Assembly (NCBI GenBank): GCA_041650795.1
Contig: JBAZKK010000007.1
Coordinates: forward strand, 1-41,734
Origin: JBAZKK01 sp041650795
GTDB taxonomy: Bacteria; Omnitrophota; Gorgyraeia; Gygaellales; Profunditerraquicolaceae
Length of the DNA: 41,734 bases
Reading direction: 5' to 3'
Below, one piece after another: positions 1 through 7,396 of the stretch (its first letter is position 1; the number at the start of each line of letters is the position of its first letter). The position numbers and the translations under genes are program-made. Under the pieces are notes generated by a model, which was given only the letters and a program-made list of their open reading frames with translations, did not search any database and was not told the origin of the DNA.

Positions 1-1
1 T

Positions 2-520
2 GTTCTGCCCGCGGCGTTCATCCGGATATTTATACGTCCCTGGCTGAATCAAGATATCGTTTTGCTGGGCAGTTGGAACAGCGTCCTGGCTTTTCTGCTT
101 CTCTTGACGGGGGTGATACTTGGTTTTGTCTTCTGGCAGGCAGACCGCAGCAGAAAAACGCGTGCCGACGGTTTCTTTATCGGAGGTGAAGAGCCGGTTT
201 TCGAGCCGAGCTTTCCCGCTACCCAATTCTACCTTTCCCTTGAGGAGCTTCCCTTACTTAAACGCATCTTTGCTATCATAAGGCTCGAAAGCCTTGATGT
301 CTATAATATCCTGCTTGGTTTAAGCAGGGTAGTATCGTATATACTGTTTATTTTTGTAGACCGTGTCGTTGATGCCCTGACCATGCTGGCCGGCCGCAGC
401 GTATTCGCAGCCAACCGTTTATTGCGTAGGCTCCATACCGGCAACCTGGATTTTTATCTGGTCTGGAGCCTGTTGGGCCTGGCAGCGGTATTTATAATCC
501 TGGCGGTGTTTAAATGTTAG
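2..520 (+). CDS. Proton-conducting antiporter subunit, NuoL/HyfB/MrpA-like, C-terminal part (5' truncated)
   Basis: The frame is open from the first bases of the window, so the start lies upstream and only about 172 C-terminal residues are present. They hold hydrophobic segments at both ends and a middle with 'LESLDVYNIL' and 'VVDALTMLAG', then 'HTGNLDFYLVW' before a last membrane helix. This pattern resembles the tail of NuoL-type ion-translocating subunits of complex I, group 4 hydrogenases and Mrp antiporters; that match is from memory of the family. The stop overlaps the next gene by 7 nt, and the following genes are all Mrp/Mbh subunits, which supports the call. Whether the full protein is NuoL-, HyfB- or MrpA-like cannot be decided from the fragment. 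Confidence 0.7.
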   Translation, partial: VLPAAFIRIFIRPWLNQDIVLLGSWNSVLAFLLLLTGVILGFVFWQADRSRKTRADGFFIGGEEPVFEPSFPATQFYLSLEELPLLKRIFAIIRLESLDVYNILLGLSRVVSYILFIFVDRVVDALTMLAGRSVFAANRLLRRLHTGNLDFYLVWSLLGLAAVFIILAVFKC

Positions 521-1032
521 AGCTCGAGGTTATCCTGATTTTTATGATTGTAGCGGCGGTGATGGCGATGGAGATCGAGGACCTGCTTTCCAGCGTTATT
601 GCCCTGGGCGCGGTGGGCATCGGCTTGACCCTGGAATTCCTTATCCTGCGCGCGCCGGATCTCGCCATTACCCAGCTGGTAGTCGAGATACTCTCCTTGA
701 TTATCCTGATCAGGGCTACGGTGGGCCGCGACGTGTCTCCCGTGAAGACAGGAATAAAATGGGGGTATTTCGCATTCGCGCTATTGTTTGTGTCGGTATT
801 CCTTTGGTTTAGCTATCAGGCCATAATGGGGCTTCCTTCTTTTGGAAGCCCCATTATGAAGGTCGGCTCAGAGTACATTTCCGAAGGGGTGCGCTGGACC
901 CATGCCACCAATATCGTAAGCGCAATCATCCTGGACTTTAGAGGTTACGATACCCTGGGAGAAGCGACAGTGCTATTTACCTCCGTAGTGGGGGTGGTGG
1001 CAGTGTTAAGAATGGTAGGTAAGAAGAGATGA
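514..1032 (+). CDS. MbhD/MbhE-like antiporter subunit (DUF4040 domain plus MbhE-like half)
   Basis: A 172-residue membrane protein. The N-terminal half has the DUF4040/MbhD signature around 'RAPDLAITQLVVE' (about residues 47-59) within two or three membrane helices. The C-terminal half, after a break near residue 75, has one more helix, a soluble segment and a final helix, as expected for MbhE. In classical MrpA both parts form the C-terminal tail of a large subunit; in Mbh-type complexes they are separate small subunits. Here they look joined in one small protein, downstream of a separate NuoL-like subunit. The start overlaps the preceding stop and the stop overlaps the next start, so translational coupling is likely. 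A strong hairpin lies inside the gene at 822-858. Confidence 0.72.
   Translation: MLELEVILIFMIVAAVMAMEIEDLLSSVIALGAVGIGLTLEFLILRAPDLAITQLVVEILSLIILIRATVGRDVSPVKTGIKWGYFAFALLFVSVFLWFSYQAIMGLPSFGSPIMKVGSEYISEGVRWTHATNIVSAIILDFRGYDTLGEATVLFTSVVGVVAVLRMVGKKR
822..858 (+). other. Perfect 15-bp inverted repeat inside the MbhD/E-like gene
   Basis: Positions 822-836 are the exact reverse complement of 844-858, separated by a 7-nt T/C loop. It lies in the coding sequence for about residues 103-115, between the MbhD-like and MbhE-like halves. No T-tract follows, so it is not an ordinary intrinsic terminator. It could slow ribosomes or act as a processing or stability element. Confidence 0.75.
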
Positions 1033-1487
1033 AAGAACAGGGGATGTCCCTTATTGTCAAACGCGTCACTAAGATTACCGTCAGCCTCATTTTCCTCTTC
1101 GGAGTCTATATAGTGTTGCACGGACACATCAGCCCGGGCGGAGGATTTGCCGGAGGGGTTATTATCGCATTGTCGTTTATCCATCTGGTGCTGGCTTTTG
1201 GAAAGGAAACGGCTTTGAAGAGGCTAAGCGAGGCCGCCGCATCCGTCATCGAATCCCTTGGAGGGTTGTTTTTTTGGGGCATCGGGCTTTTAGGCTTATT
1301 TGCCGGGGGGGTTTTCTTTATAAATGTGCTGCCCAAAGGCAGGCCTTTTGATTTATTCAGCTCCGGTTCGATACTTTTGTCCAACGTCGCCATCGCCATG
1401 AAAGTGGGCGCAGGGCTATTCGCCATATTTATTGCTATGGCTGTCCTGCGTATCCCGGTAGACGAAGGAGATAAACAGAAGAGATGA
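1029..1487 (+). CDS. mnhB: Na+/H+ antiporter subunit MnhB/MrpB
   Basis: A 152-residue protein with four membrane helices and the MnhB hallmark 'HGHISPGGGFAGGVI' (about residues 31-45). This family (MnhB, PF04039) is a core subunit of Mrp cation/proton antiporters and of the antiporter module in Mbh/Mrp-type hydrogenases. The first ATG overlaps the upstream stop by 4 nt (ATGA arrangement). A second ATG 15 nt later, preceded by an AGGGG run, gives the shorter start 'MSLIVK'; both are plausible. Length is normal for the family. It overlaps mnhC by 4 nt, so it belongs to the same operon. Confidence 0.88.
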   Translation: MKEQGMSLIVKRVTKITVSLIFLFGVYIVLHGHISPGGGFAGGVIIALSFIHLVLAFGKETALKRLSEAAASVIESLGGLFFWGIGLLGLFAGGVFFINVLPKGRPFDLFSSGSILLSNVAIAMKVGAGLFAIFIAMAVLRIPVDEGDKQKR

Positions 1488-1822
1488 GCCTTTATATCCT
1501 TTGCCTTATACTCTTTAGTATCGGCGTCTATTGCCTCTTGGTCAAGAAGAACCTGGTTAAAAAGATAGTGGGCTTGGGGATTATGGACTACGCGCTGAAT
1601 TTGTTCTTTATCCTCTTGGGTTACCGCTGGAACTCCGATGCGCCCATCATGGATAAGAACATCGTTATCACCAGCTTTGTTGATCCCCTGCCGCAGGCCC
1701 TGATTTTGACGTCCATCGTTATAGGCTTGGGCGTTACGGCCTTGATGGTAGCAATCGCAGTGCGGATATATGAGAAATACAAAACCTTTAACATCGATGA
1801 AATCCGCCGTTTAAGGGAATAA
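1484..1822 (+). CDS. mnhC: Na+/H+ antiporter subunit MnhC/MrpC (NuoK-like)
   Basis: A 112-residue, three-helix membrane protein related to NuoK of complex I. The conserved stretch 'FVDPLPQALILTSIVIGLG' near residues 65-83 is typical of MrpC. In the family it forms part of the antiporter core next to MrpD. The start overlaps mnhB by 4 nt and mnhD follows after 3 nt. Length matches family members. The acidic residue in the second helix region of NuoK is not clearly present, which is usual in MrpC. Confidence 0.9.
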   Translation: MSLYILCLILFSIGVYCLLVKKNLVKKIVGLGIMDYALNLFFILLGYRWNSDAPIMDKNIVITSFVDPLPQALILTSIVIGLGVTALMVAIAVRIYEKYKTFNIDEIRRLRE

Positions 1823-1825
1823 GAG

Positions 1826-3304
1826 ATGCTTCCGATATTCGTAATCATACCTTTGGGTTCTGCTTTCCTGGTTCCGCTGGTCTCGCGCATCCGGCTTTCC
1901 ATCGGCAGGGTTTTGTCGCTCTGCTCTGGCGCAGCGCTCCTTTTTTTCTCCGTTAGCAGTATCTGGTGGCTCAAGGGCGGGGTTAAGATGTATGCGGTCG
2001 GAGGATGGAGGCCGCCGTTCGGGATATGCATGGCGTTGGACGGGCTGACGGTATTGATGCTGGTGGTAGTAAACATCATCGGTTTTGCCAGCCTCCTTTA
2101 TTCCCTGGATTACGCCAAAAGATATACCTCCGAGAGCCTCTATTATACCCTTTTTTGCCTGTTGTTGGCGGGTTTAAACGGGGTGGCCATAAGCGGAGAC
2201 CTTTTCAACCTCTTTGTGTTCTTGGAGATTACCTCTATCGCCAGCTATGCGCTGGTGGCTTTCGGGGTTGAAGCAGAGGAGCTGGAAGCCTCTTTTAAAT
2301 ACCTGGTCCTCGGGGCAGTGGCTTCGGCATTGATACTACTGGGCATCGGGATGTTTCTGGGTGCCGTATCTACCCTTAACATGGCGGATATCAGCCGCTC
2401 CTTGGTTATTTCGGTTTCTCCTAAACTTGTCCTTTACAGCGCAGCGCTGTTTATGGCGGGCTTTAGTATCAAGGCGGGTTTTGTCCCTTTCCACGCCTGG
2501 CTACCGGATGCCCATCCGAGCGCTCCGGCTCCGATGTCGGCGATGTTATCAGGCGTGGTCATCAAGACTATCGGGATCTACGCCTTATTGAGGGTGATAT
2601 TCAGTATTATCGGGTTTAATGCGGCGTTCTCGGAGATCTTTATCTGGATGGGTATCCTCTCCATGGCAATAGGAGTTCTCTTGGCTATCGGACAGTGGGA
2701 TTTTAAGCGGCTCCTGGCATATCATTCGGTCAGCCAGGTGGGTTACGTGATTTTTGGCATTGGCCTTGGCACGCCCCTGGGCATTATCGGAGGGCTCTTT
2801 CATCTTTTTAACCACTCCTTGTTTAAATCGCTCTTGTTTTTGAATGCCGGCAGCATAGAGTATTCTACCGGATACCGGCAGCTTGATAAGCTGGACGGAT
2901 TAGATGAGGCGATGCCGGTTACCTCCAGGACCTCGCTGGTAGCGTCGTTATCTATCGCGGGGATTCCTCCTTTTTGCGGATTCTGGAGCAAGCTCATTAT
3001 TATTATTGCGGCTATCCAGGCGCACCGTTATGCAGGGGCTGTTACCTGCATCCTGGTGAGCGTCGTTACCCTGGCTTCCTTCTTGAAGGTTCAGAAATAC
3101 GCGTTTATCCGCAAGCTAAAAGGTGCGGCCCAAGGGGCGAAAGAGGCGCCTTTATTCATGAAGCTCTCGATGCTGTTATTGGCTTTTCTGTGTATCATGG
3201 CGGGTTTGTTTTTCATCCCCGTGCTTAACGCGCTGATTAAGCCTGCGGCAGAAGCGCTGCTGGCCGGGAAGGATTATGCGAATTTGATTCTGGGGGCTCC
3301 TTGA
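1826..3304 (+). CDS. mnhD: Na+/H+ antiporter subunit MnhD/MrpD (NuoN/NuoM-like)
   Basis: A 492-residue polytopic membrane protein of the proton_antipo_M family (PF00361). Seen features are 'GDLFNLFVFLEITSIASYAL' (conserved Glu in helix 5), 'SIKAGFVPFHAWLPDAHPSA' (conserved Lys and the HAWLPDAHP signature) and 'HLFNHSLFKSLLFLNAGS'. These residues form the ion/proton path in MrpD and in NuoM/N. The length is usual for MrpD. It is the main ion-translocating subunit of this operon apart from the truncated NuoL-like gene. The stop is followed directly by the mnhE start in a TGATG overlap. Confidence 0.93.
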   Translation: MLPIFVIIPLGSAFLVPLVSRIRLSIGRVLSLCSGAALLFFSVSSIWWLKGGVKMYAVGGWRPPFGICMALDGLTVLMLVVVNIIGFASLLYSLDYAKRYTSESLYYTLFCLLLAGLNGVAISGDLFNLFVFLEITSIASYALVAFGVEAEELEASFKYLVLGAVASALILLGIGMFLGAVSTLNMADISRSLVISVSPKLVLYSAALFMAGFSIKAGFVPFHAWLPDAHPSAPAPMSAMLSGVVIKTIGIYALLRVIFSIIGFNAAFSEIFIWMGILSMAIGVLLAIGQWDFKRLLAYHSVSQVGYVIFGIGLGTPLGIIGGLFHLFNHSLFKSLLFLNAGSIEYSTGYRQLDKLDGLDEAMPVTSRTSLVASLSIAGIPPFCGFWSKLIIIIAAIQAHRYAGAVTCILVSVVTLASFLKVQKYAFIRKLKGAAQGAKEAPLFMKLSMLLLAFLCIMAGLFFIPVLNALIKPAAEALLAGKDYANLILGAP

Positions 3305-3804
3305 TGAAAATGCATTCCAGGATAGTAACCTTTATCGTATGTTTGGTTATCTGGTGCCTGCTTTCTTTCAGCCTGGATTGGCAGCATCTTCTGGTGGGAG
3401 TGCTTCTGTCATTGTTTATTGCCGCAATGACAGGGGACCTTTTTACAGAGTACCCCGGCAAGTGGCTGGATATACGGCGTTACGGATGGTTTTTGGTTTT
3501 CCTGTTTCTTTTTGCCTGGGAATGCCTTAAGGCCAACGTGGACGTGGCGATGCGTGTGATAAACCCGCGTCTGCCCATCAACCCGGGTATCGTCAAGGTC
3601 AGGACTGCCTTGAAGACCGAGACCGCCCTGACGCTATTGGCAAATTTCATTACCCTTACTCCGGGCACCCTTTCCGTGGATATCGATAACGAAAGCGGGC
3701 ATCTTTACATCCATTGGATTGACGTCAGGGGTCAGGATGTCGAAGAGGCATCGCGCAGGATTGCCTTGAAATTTGAACGCATCCTGGGGAAGGTATTAGA
3801 ATGA
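3304..3804 (+). CDS. mnhE: Na+/H+ antiporter subunit MnhE/MrpE
   Basis: A 166-residue protein of the MnhE family (PF01899). Two or three N-terminal membrane helices are followed by a soluble domain with 'ANFITLTPGTLSVDID' (about residues 113-128), the family hallmark. The start used is the ATG that overlaps the mnhD stop (TGATG); a TTG one codon upstream is also in frame but less likely. MrpE is thought to be needed for assembly or full activity of Mrp antiporters. The stop overlaps mnhF in an ATGA arrangement. Confidence 0.88.
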   Translation: MKMHSRIVTFIVCLVIWCLLSFSLDWQHLLVGVLLSLFIAAMTGDLFTEYPGKWLDIRRYGWFLVFLFLFAWECLKANVDVAMRVINPRLPINPGIVKVRTALKTETALTLLANFITLTPGTLSVDIDNESGHLYIHWIDVRGQDVEEASRRIALKFERILGKVLE

Positions 3805-4139
3805 GATTTATCCGTTGGTTGGCAGGGTTATTGTTTATTGCGGCAATAGTGGTTTTGATTTTTGCATTTTTGGATGTTCCGTTTACGGAGAAGCTCGGGC
3901 TGTATCTATTGATATGTTTCCTGCTTTCCCTCGTGCGGATGTTTAAGGGGCCGACCCCTGCCGACCGCGCGGTTGCTACGGATATCTTCGGCATACTGGT
4001 TATCGGTTTCTGCGGCATACTCGCCGTCTCAAGCGGCAAGTCCTGGTATATTGATATCGCCATAGCCTGGGCGCTGCAGAGTTTCATCGGGGTGCTTGCG
4101 CTGGCAAAATTCCTGGAAGGAAAGAATTTCGATGATTGA
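3801..4139 (+). CDS. mnhF: Na+/H+ antiporter subunit MnhF/MrpF
   Basis: A 112-residue membrane protein of the MnhF family (PF04066). It shows three helices and the conserved 'RMFKGPTPADRAVATDIFG' segment (about residues 46-64) between helices 1 and 2. An N-terminal extension of about 15-20 residues is present compared with the shortest MrpF proteins. It overlaps mnhE by 4 nt and mnhG by 8 nt, so the operon is continuous. MrpF is an accessory subunit of the antiporter core. Confidence 0.87.
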   Translation: MRFIRWLAGLLFIAAIVVLIFAFLDVPFTEKLGLYLLICFLLSLVRMFKGPTPADRAVATDIFGILVIGFCGILAVSSGKSWYIDIAIAWALQSFIGVLALAKFLEGKNFDD

Positions 4140-4458
4140 TATATTTTCCAACACCCTTATTATTATAGGTATCAGCTTTGACCTCTTTGGCTGCGTCGGG
4201 CTGATACGGATGCCCGATATTTACAACCGGCTGCAGGCTTCTGCTAAGTGCGTGACCCTGGGGACCTGCGGCATACTGCTGGGGGTCTTTGTAAAGTTCG
4301 GTTTTAGCGCTGCAGGCGTCAAGGCCCTTTTATGCATAATTTTTATTATTCTGACAGCGCCGGTTTCCGCGCATGCCCTGGCCCGCGGGGCGCACAGGTC
4401 AGGCGTTAAGCTCTGGGAAAAATCAGTCTGCGATAAATATAAAGATAGCGTTCAGTAG
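4132..4458 (+). CDS. mnhG: Na+/H+ antiporter subunit MnhG/MrpG
   Basis: A 108-residue protein of the MnhG/PhaG family (PF03334). The 'CVGLIRMPDIYNRLQASAK' region (about residues 21-39) and three helices ending in 'LTAPVSAHALARGAHRSG' are typical. An in-frame ATG at 4096 would add 12 residues, but the ATG at 4132 has a GGAAGG sequence 11 nt upstream and gives the normal family N-terminus. It overlaps mnhF by 8 nt and is the last antiporter subunit. The ferredoxin gene follows after 20 nt. Confidence 0.87.
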   Translation: MIDIFSNTLIIIGISFDLFGCVGLIRMPDIYNRLQASAKCVTLGTCGILLGVFVKFGFSAAGVKALLCIIFIILTAPVSAHALARGAHRSGVKLWEKSVCDKYKDSVQ

Positions 4459-4478
4459 ATAGCACCTAGGGGTTAGGG

Positions 4479-5084
4479 ATGAAATATCCAAAATTAAGAG
4501 AGTTGAAGGAGGCATTGCGGTCCTTCTTCAGCAGGCCTTATACCACGAGGTTCCCGCGCTGCCCGCACCGGCCCTTTGAGAGATTCAGGGGCAAGCCCGA
4601 GTTTCACGAGGATGATTGCGTGGGCTGCGGAGCCTGCGCCCAGGTCTGTCCTGCCGGAGCAATAACATTCCGCGATGAGATAAGAAACGGACGCGCCAGG
4701 AGGGTGTTTACCCTGCGCTGGGATACCTGTATTGCCTGCGGCCAGTGCGAAGCCAACTGCATCACCGGCAAGGGCATAATCCTCTCGCGGGAATTTGACC
4801 TCTCCACCACCGCTAAAAGAGAGGACCTCATCCAGGAGATCGAAAAGGATATCGTTCTCTGCGAAGGCTGCGGCGAGATGATCGTGCCTCAGGAGCAGAT
4901 GCAGTGGGTGGCCCGGAGGCTGGGGCCGCTGTGCTTCTCAAACGCATCACTCGTGCTTTTTTATCTGGCGGGTCCGGATGCGAGCATTAAGCCCGCGGTT
5001 AAACAGGAGCGCGAGTTCCTGCGCTCTGACCGCATAAAAGTACTCTGTCCCCGTTGCCGCCGCAAGGCAGTCCTTAAATCTTAA
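4479..5084 (+). CDS. Two-[4Fe-4S] ferredoxin-like subunit with two extra CxxC pairs (HycF/EchF/MbhN-like)
   Basis: A 201-residue soluble protein. Cysteines 47, 50, 53, 57 and 84, 87, 90, 94 form two CxxCxxCxxxC motifs, as in the NuoI/HycF/EchF/MbhN electron-transfer subunits. The second motif lacks the usual proline after the last Cys. Two further pairs, C128/C131 and C190/C193, lie in the C-terminal 80 residues and could form a zinc-ribbon-like site. The position at the end of the Mrp/Mbh operon suggests that it carries electrons between ferredoxin and the catalytic subunit of a group 4 hydrogenase or related complex encoded upstream. The start at 4479 is preceded by 'AGGGGTTAGGG'. The exact subunit identity is uncertain. 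Confidence 0.75.
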   Translation: MKYPKLRELKEALRSFFSRPYTTRFPRCPHRPFERFRGKPEFHEDDCVGCGACAQVCPAGAITFRDEIRNGRARRVFTLRWDTCIACGQCEANCITGKGIILSREFDLSTTAKREDLIQEIEKDIVLCEGCGEMIVPQEQMQWVARRLGPLCFSNASLVLFYLAGPDASIKPAVKQEREFLRSDRIKVLCPRCRRKAVLKS

Positions 5085-5085
5085 G

Positions 5086-6282
5086 ATGCTTTCGTCATTA
5101 AAGGTCAGGGATTTCCGCATATACTGGATAGGGATGTTCGTTTCCCTCGTCGGGACGTGGCTGCAAACAGTGGCCCAGAGCTGGCTGGTTTTCGAGCTTA
5201 CCAACTCGGCGTTCCTACTTGGTATGGTGGGATTCTTGAGCTCCCTGCCGATATTCCTGCTTTCGCTCCTGGGGGGCGTGGTGACTGATAGGGTTAATAA
5301 AAAGAAGATCCTCCTGTGCACCCAGGTAAGTTTCATGGTCTTGGCATTTGTTTTGGCAACCCTGACCCAGCTACGTTTAATTACCCCTGTCCACGTTATG
5401 ATGATTGCGGTATTAAACGGCGTAGTAATGGCATTTGATGCCCCTACCCGCCACGCCATCGTCGCGGAGCTTGTCGGCAGGGAAAAGCTTTTAAACGCCA
5501 TTGCCCTGAATTCCGCAGCCTTCAATTCCAGCCGTATCATCGGGCCGGCCCTTGCCGGCATCCTGATTGCCGCCATCGGCATGAGCGGATGTTTTTTTCT
5601 AAACGGCATAAGCTTCCTGGCGGTAATCCTGGCCCTGTCGATAATTAAGCTTCGCCCCGTTCGTAAAATCCAGAAGCGGGCGCTCTTCATTAATGATATC
5701 TTGGACGGCATGAATTTTATCCGCAGCAGCCGCACCGTTATTATCTTAATTTCCATGGTGGGAGTGACCAGTCTCTTTGGGACGTCCTACGTAATCCTGA
5801 TGCCGGTTTTTGCCCGGGATATCCTTCACGCAGGGGTGAGGGGCTTGGGGATGTTGATGTCAGCCACTGGATGCGGAGCGCTTCTAGCGGCGTTAACCCT
5901 GGCAGCGCTGGGGAATTTTAAATACAAGGGTAGGATACTAGTGTGTTCCGCACTGGTATTTTCCATTGCCATGGCATGCTTTTCTTTATCCAGGGTTTAT
6001 CTTCTTTCTCTGGCAATAGTAGCGGTGGTGGGATACGGTTCGGTCATGTCCATCAGCCTTATCAATACCATCTTGCAGCACATCGTGCCTGACCATTTCC
6101 GAGGGAGGTTGATGAGCGTATATATGATCACCTTTGCCGGGGTCATGCCGTTCGGCAATCTTATTGCCGGCAGTCTCACCCAGGTATGGGGGGCTTCCTG
6201 GACCGTTTTTATGGGAGCGTTGCTTTGCGCGGTATTCTTCGTATTCGTGAATTTTTTCTATCCACAGGTAAGAAAGTTATAG
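5086..6282 (+). CDS. MFS transporter, EntS/MFS_3-type exporter
   Basis: A 398-residue protein with about 12 hydrophobic helices. The N-terminus 'LKVRDFRIYWIGMFVSLVG' and 'GTWLQTVAQSWLVFELTNS' are typical of the MFS_3/EntS family of drug or siderophore exporters. The MFS loop motif is seen as 'GGVVTDRVNKKKIL' (about residues 65-78), and 'FDAPTRHAIVAELV' follows near residue 118. It starts 1 nt after the ferredoxin stop and so is likely cotranscribed with the antiporter operon. Substrate unknown. A long antisense frame under this gene is only its shadow. Confidence 0.83.
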   Translation: MLSSLKVRDFRIYWIGMFVSLVGTWLQTVAQSWLVFELTNSAFLLGMVGFLSSLPIFLLSLLGGVVTDRVNKKKILLCTQVSFMVLAFVLATLTQLRLITPVHVMMIAVLNGVVMAFDAPTRHAIVAELVGREKLLNAIALNSAAFNSSRIIGPALAGILIAAIGMSGCFFLNGISFLAVILALSIIKLRPVRKIQKRALFINDILDGMNFIRSSRTVIILISMVGVTSLFGTSYVILMPVFARDILHAGVRGLGMLMSATGCGALLAALTLAALGNFKYKGRILVCSALVFSIAMACFSLSRVYLLSLAIVAVVGYGSVMSISLINTILQHIVPDHFRGRLMSVYMITFAGVMPFGNLIAGSLTQVWGASWTVFMGALLCAVFFVFVNFFYPQVRKL

Positions 6283-6327
6283 AAAAATAAAAAAATAGTA
6301 TTATAATCTTTTTAGTGGAGTCAGAAT

Positions 6328-6801
6328 ATGCCTAAGGAGATAAACCTGTCCAGCCTGCTCCAGGAGAAGCTTATCAACCTGGAGTTTGAGGGCAGGAATA
6401 AAAAAGAGATTATCGAAGAGTTGGTGGATCTGGTCGCCAAGTCCGGTAAGCTAAAAAACAAGAAGGCGTTTCTTAAATCCATCCTGGAACGCGAGAAGCT
6501 CGGTTCAACGGGTCTCGGTAACGGCGTCGCCATACCGCATGCAAAATCAAAGGTAGTAAAGGGCTTTGTCCTGGTGTTCGGCCGCAGGGATAACGGCATT
6601 GACTTCGGAGCGCTAGACGGGGAAAGGACGTACCTTTTCTTTTCGCTGGCTTCGCCTGAAGAGGAGGTGGGCGGCCACCTCAAGGTCCTTTCAGAGATAG
6701 CGCGGCTGATAAAGGATAAGTTTATCGTCGAAAACCTCAAGAAAGCCCAAACCAAAAAAGACATCATAAGAATAATATCCCTTCACGCTAACGGAAAATA
6801 G
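6328..6801 (+). CDS. PTS EIIA type-2 / PtsN-like phosphocarrier domain protein
   Basis: A 157-residue single-domain protein of the PTS_EIIA type 2 family (PF00359). The phosphorylatable histidine is H71 in 'GLGNGVAIPHAKS', with 'EREKLGSTGLG' just before it and 'FFSLASPEE' near residues 112-120. No permease or HPr gene is near, so a regulatory PtsN (EIIA-Ntr) role is more likely than sugar uptake; that is inference. A TATAAT sequence at 6302-6307 could be the -10 of its own promoter, but no convincing -35 is seen. The start has a weak 'TGGAG' upstream. Confidence 0.82.
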   Translation: MPKEINLSSLLQEKLINLEFEGRNKKEIIEELVDLVAKSGKLKNKKAFLKSILEREKLGSTGLGNGVAIPHAKSKVVKGFVLVFGRRDNGIDFGALDGERTYLFFSLASPEEEVGGHLKVLSEIARLIKDKFIVENLKKAQTKKDIIRIISLHANGK

Positions 6802-6817
6802 TCTTATACGATTTTAG

Positions 6818-6849
6818 AATAGCCCGGAGGAGGTGAGCGAGGGGCTATT
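6818..6849 (+). terminator. Weak hairpin after the EIIA gene
   Basis: The 8-bp arms 'AATAGCCC' and 'GGGCTATT' enclose a purine-rich loop of about 16 nt. A short AT-rich run follows but there is no true T-tract. It may terminate the EIIA transcript weakly or be a processing site. Confidence 0.35.
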
Positions 6850-6891
6850 TATATAATAGATTTCTATTTTTATTACCACAAGGAGGAAAAA

Positions 6892-7353
6892 GTGAGGACG
6901 TTTTTGGCAATAGCCGCAGTATTGTTCCTGGGTATTTATATGTTTGGTTGCGGTAAGAAAGAAGCCCCCCAGATGGGTGAGCAAATGAACATGGAGGGGC
7001 TTGTTACCGTCCCCGCCACCGAGGTGACGCCTTCTCCCGAAGCCAAGATGCCCAACCCGCCTGCTGCCGCTCCGGCAGTAGATGAGACGGCAGACTTAAG
7101 AAAATTGGAGCCTTTACCCCCGGCCGGCCCTTTCAAGCCCAGCGCCGTAGAGATTCAAACCGCCCTTAAGAATGCGGGATATTACACCGGCGCTTTAGAC
7201 GGCAAGCTCGGACCGATGAGCAAGAAGGCCGTTGGGGAATTCCAGAAGGCCCATAACCTTAAGGCAGACGGCAAGGTCGGGCCTAAGACCTGGGAGGCGC
7301 TCAAGGCTTACCTTAATGCCAAGCCAGAGGCAGGCGAGAGCAAAAAAAGATAG
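6892..7353 (+). CDS. Lipoprotein with C-terminal peptidoglycan-binding domain
   Basis: A 153-residue protein starting at GTG, preceded by a strong AGGAGG site 7-8 nt upstream. Residues 1-19 are a lipoprotein signal peptide ending in the lipobox 'MFGC' (Cys20). A Pro/Ala/Glu-rich linker covers about residues 25-85. Residues about 87-145 match the PG_binding_1 fold (PF01471), with 'ALKNAGYYTGALDGKLGP' and 'FQKAHNLKADGKVGPKTW'. It probably anchors to a membrane by lipid and binds the cell wall. There is no catalytic domain. A promoter-like site follows about 10 nt after the stop and belongs to the next transcript. Confidence 0.85.
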   Translation: MRTFLAIAAVLFLGIYMFGCGKKEAPQMGEQMNMEGLVTVPATEVTPSPEAKMPNPPAAAPAVDETADLRKLEPLPPAGPFKPSAVEIQTALKNAGYYTGALDGKLGPMSKKAVGEFQKAHNLKADGKVGPKTWEALKAYLNAKPEAGESKKR

Positions 7354-7361
7354 ATCTCTCC

Positions 7362-7390
7362 TTGAAAAATGGCCAGGTCTGTTCTATACT
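7362..7390 (+). promoter_or_regulatory. Sigma-70-like promoter of the structured RNA
   Basis: TTGAAA (7362-7367), a 17-nt spacer and TATACT (7385-7390). The predicted transcription start, about 7397, falls at the first bases of the closing stem of the RNA. Confidence 0.7.
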
Positions 7391-7396
7391 TCAGGT

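Noticed and set aside
4947..5756. Long antisense open frame (269 codons) across the ferredoxin and MFS genes
   Set aside because: It mirrors the codon pattern of the genes on the plus strand, has no ribosome site and resembles no protein family.
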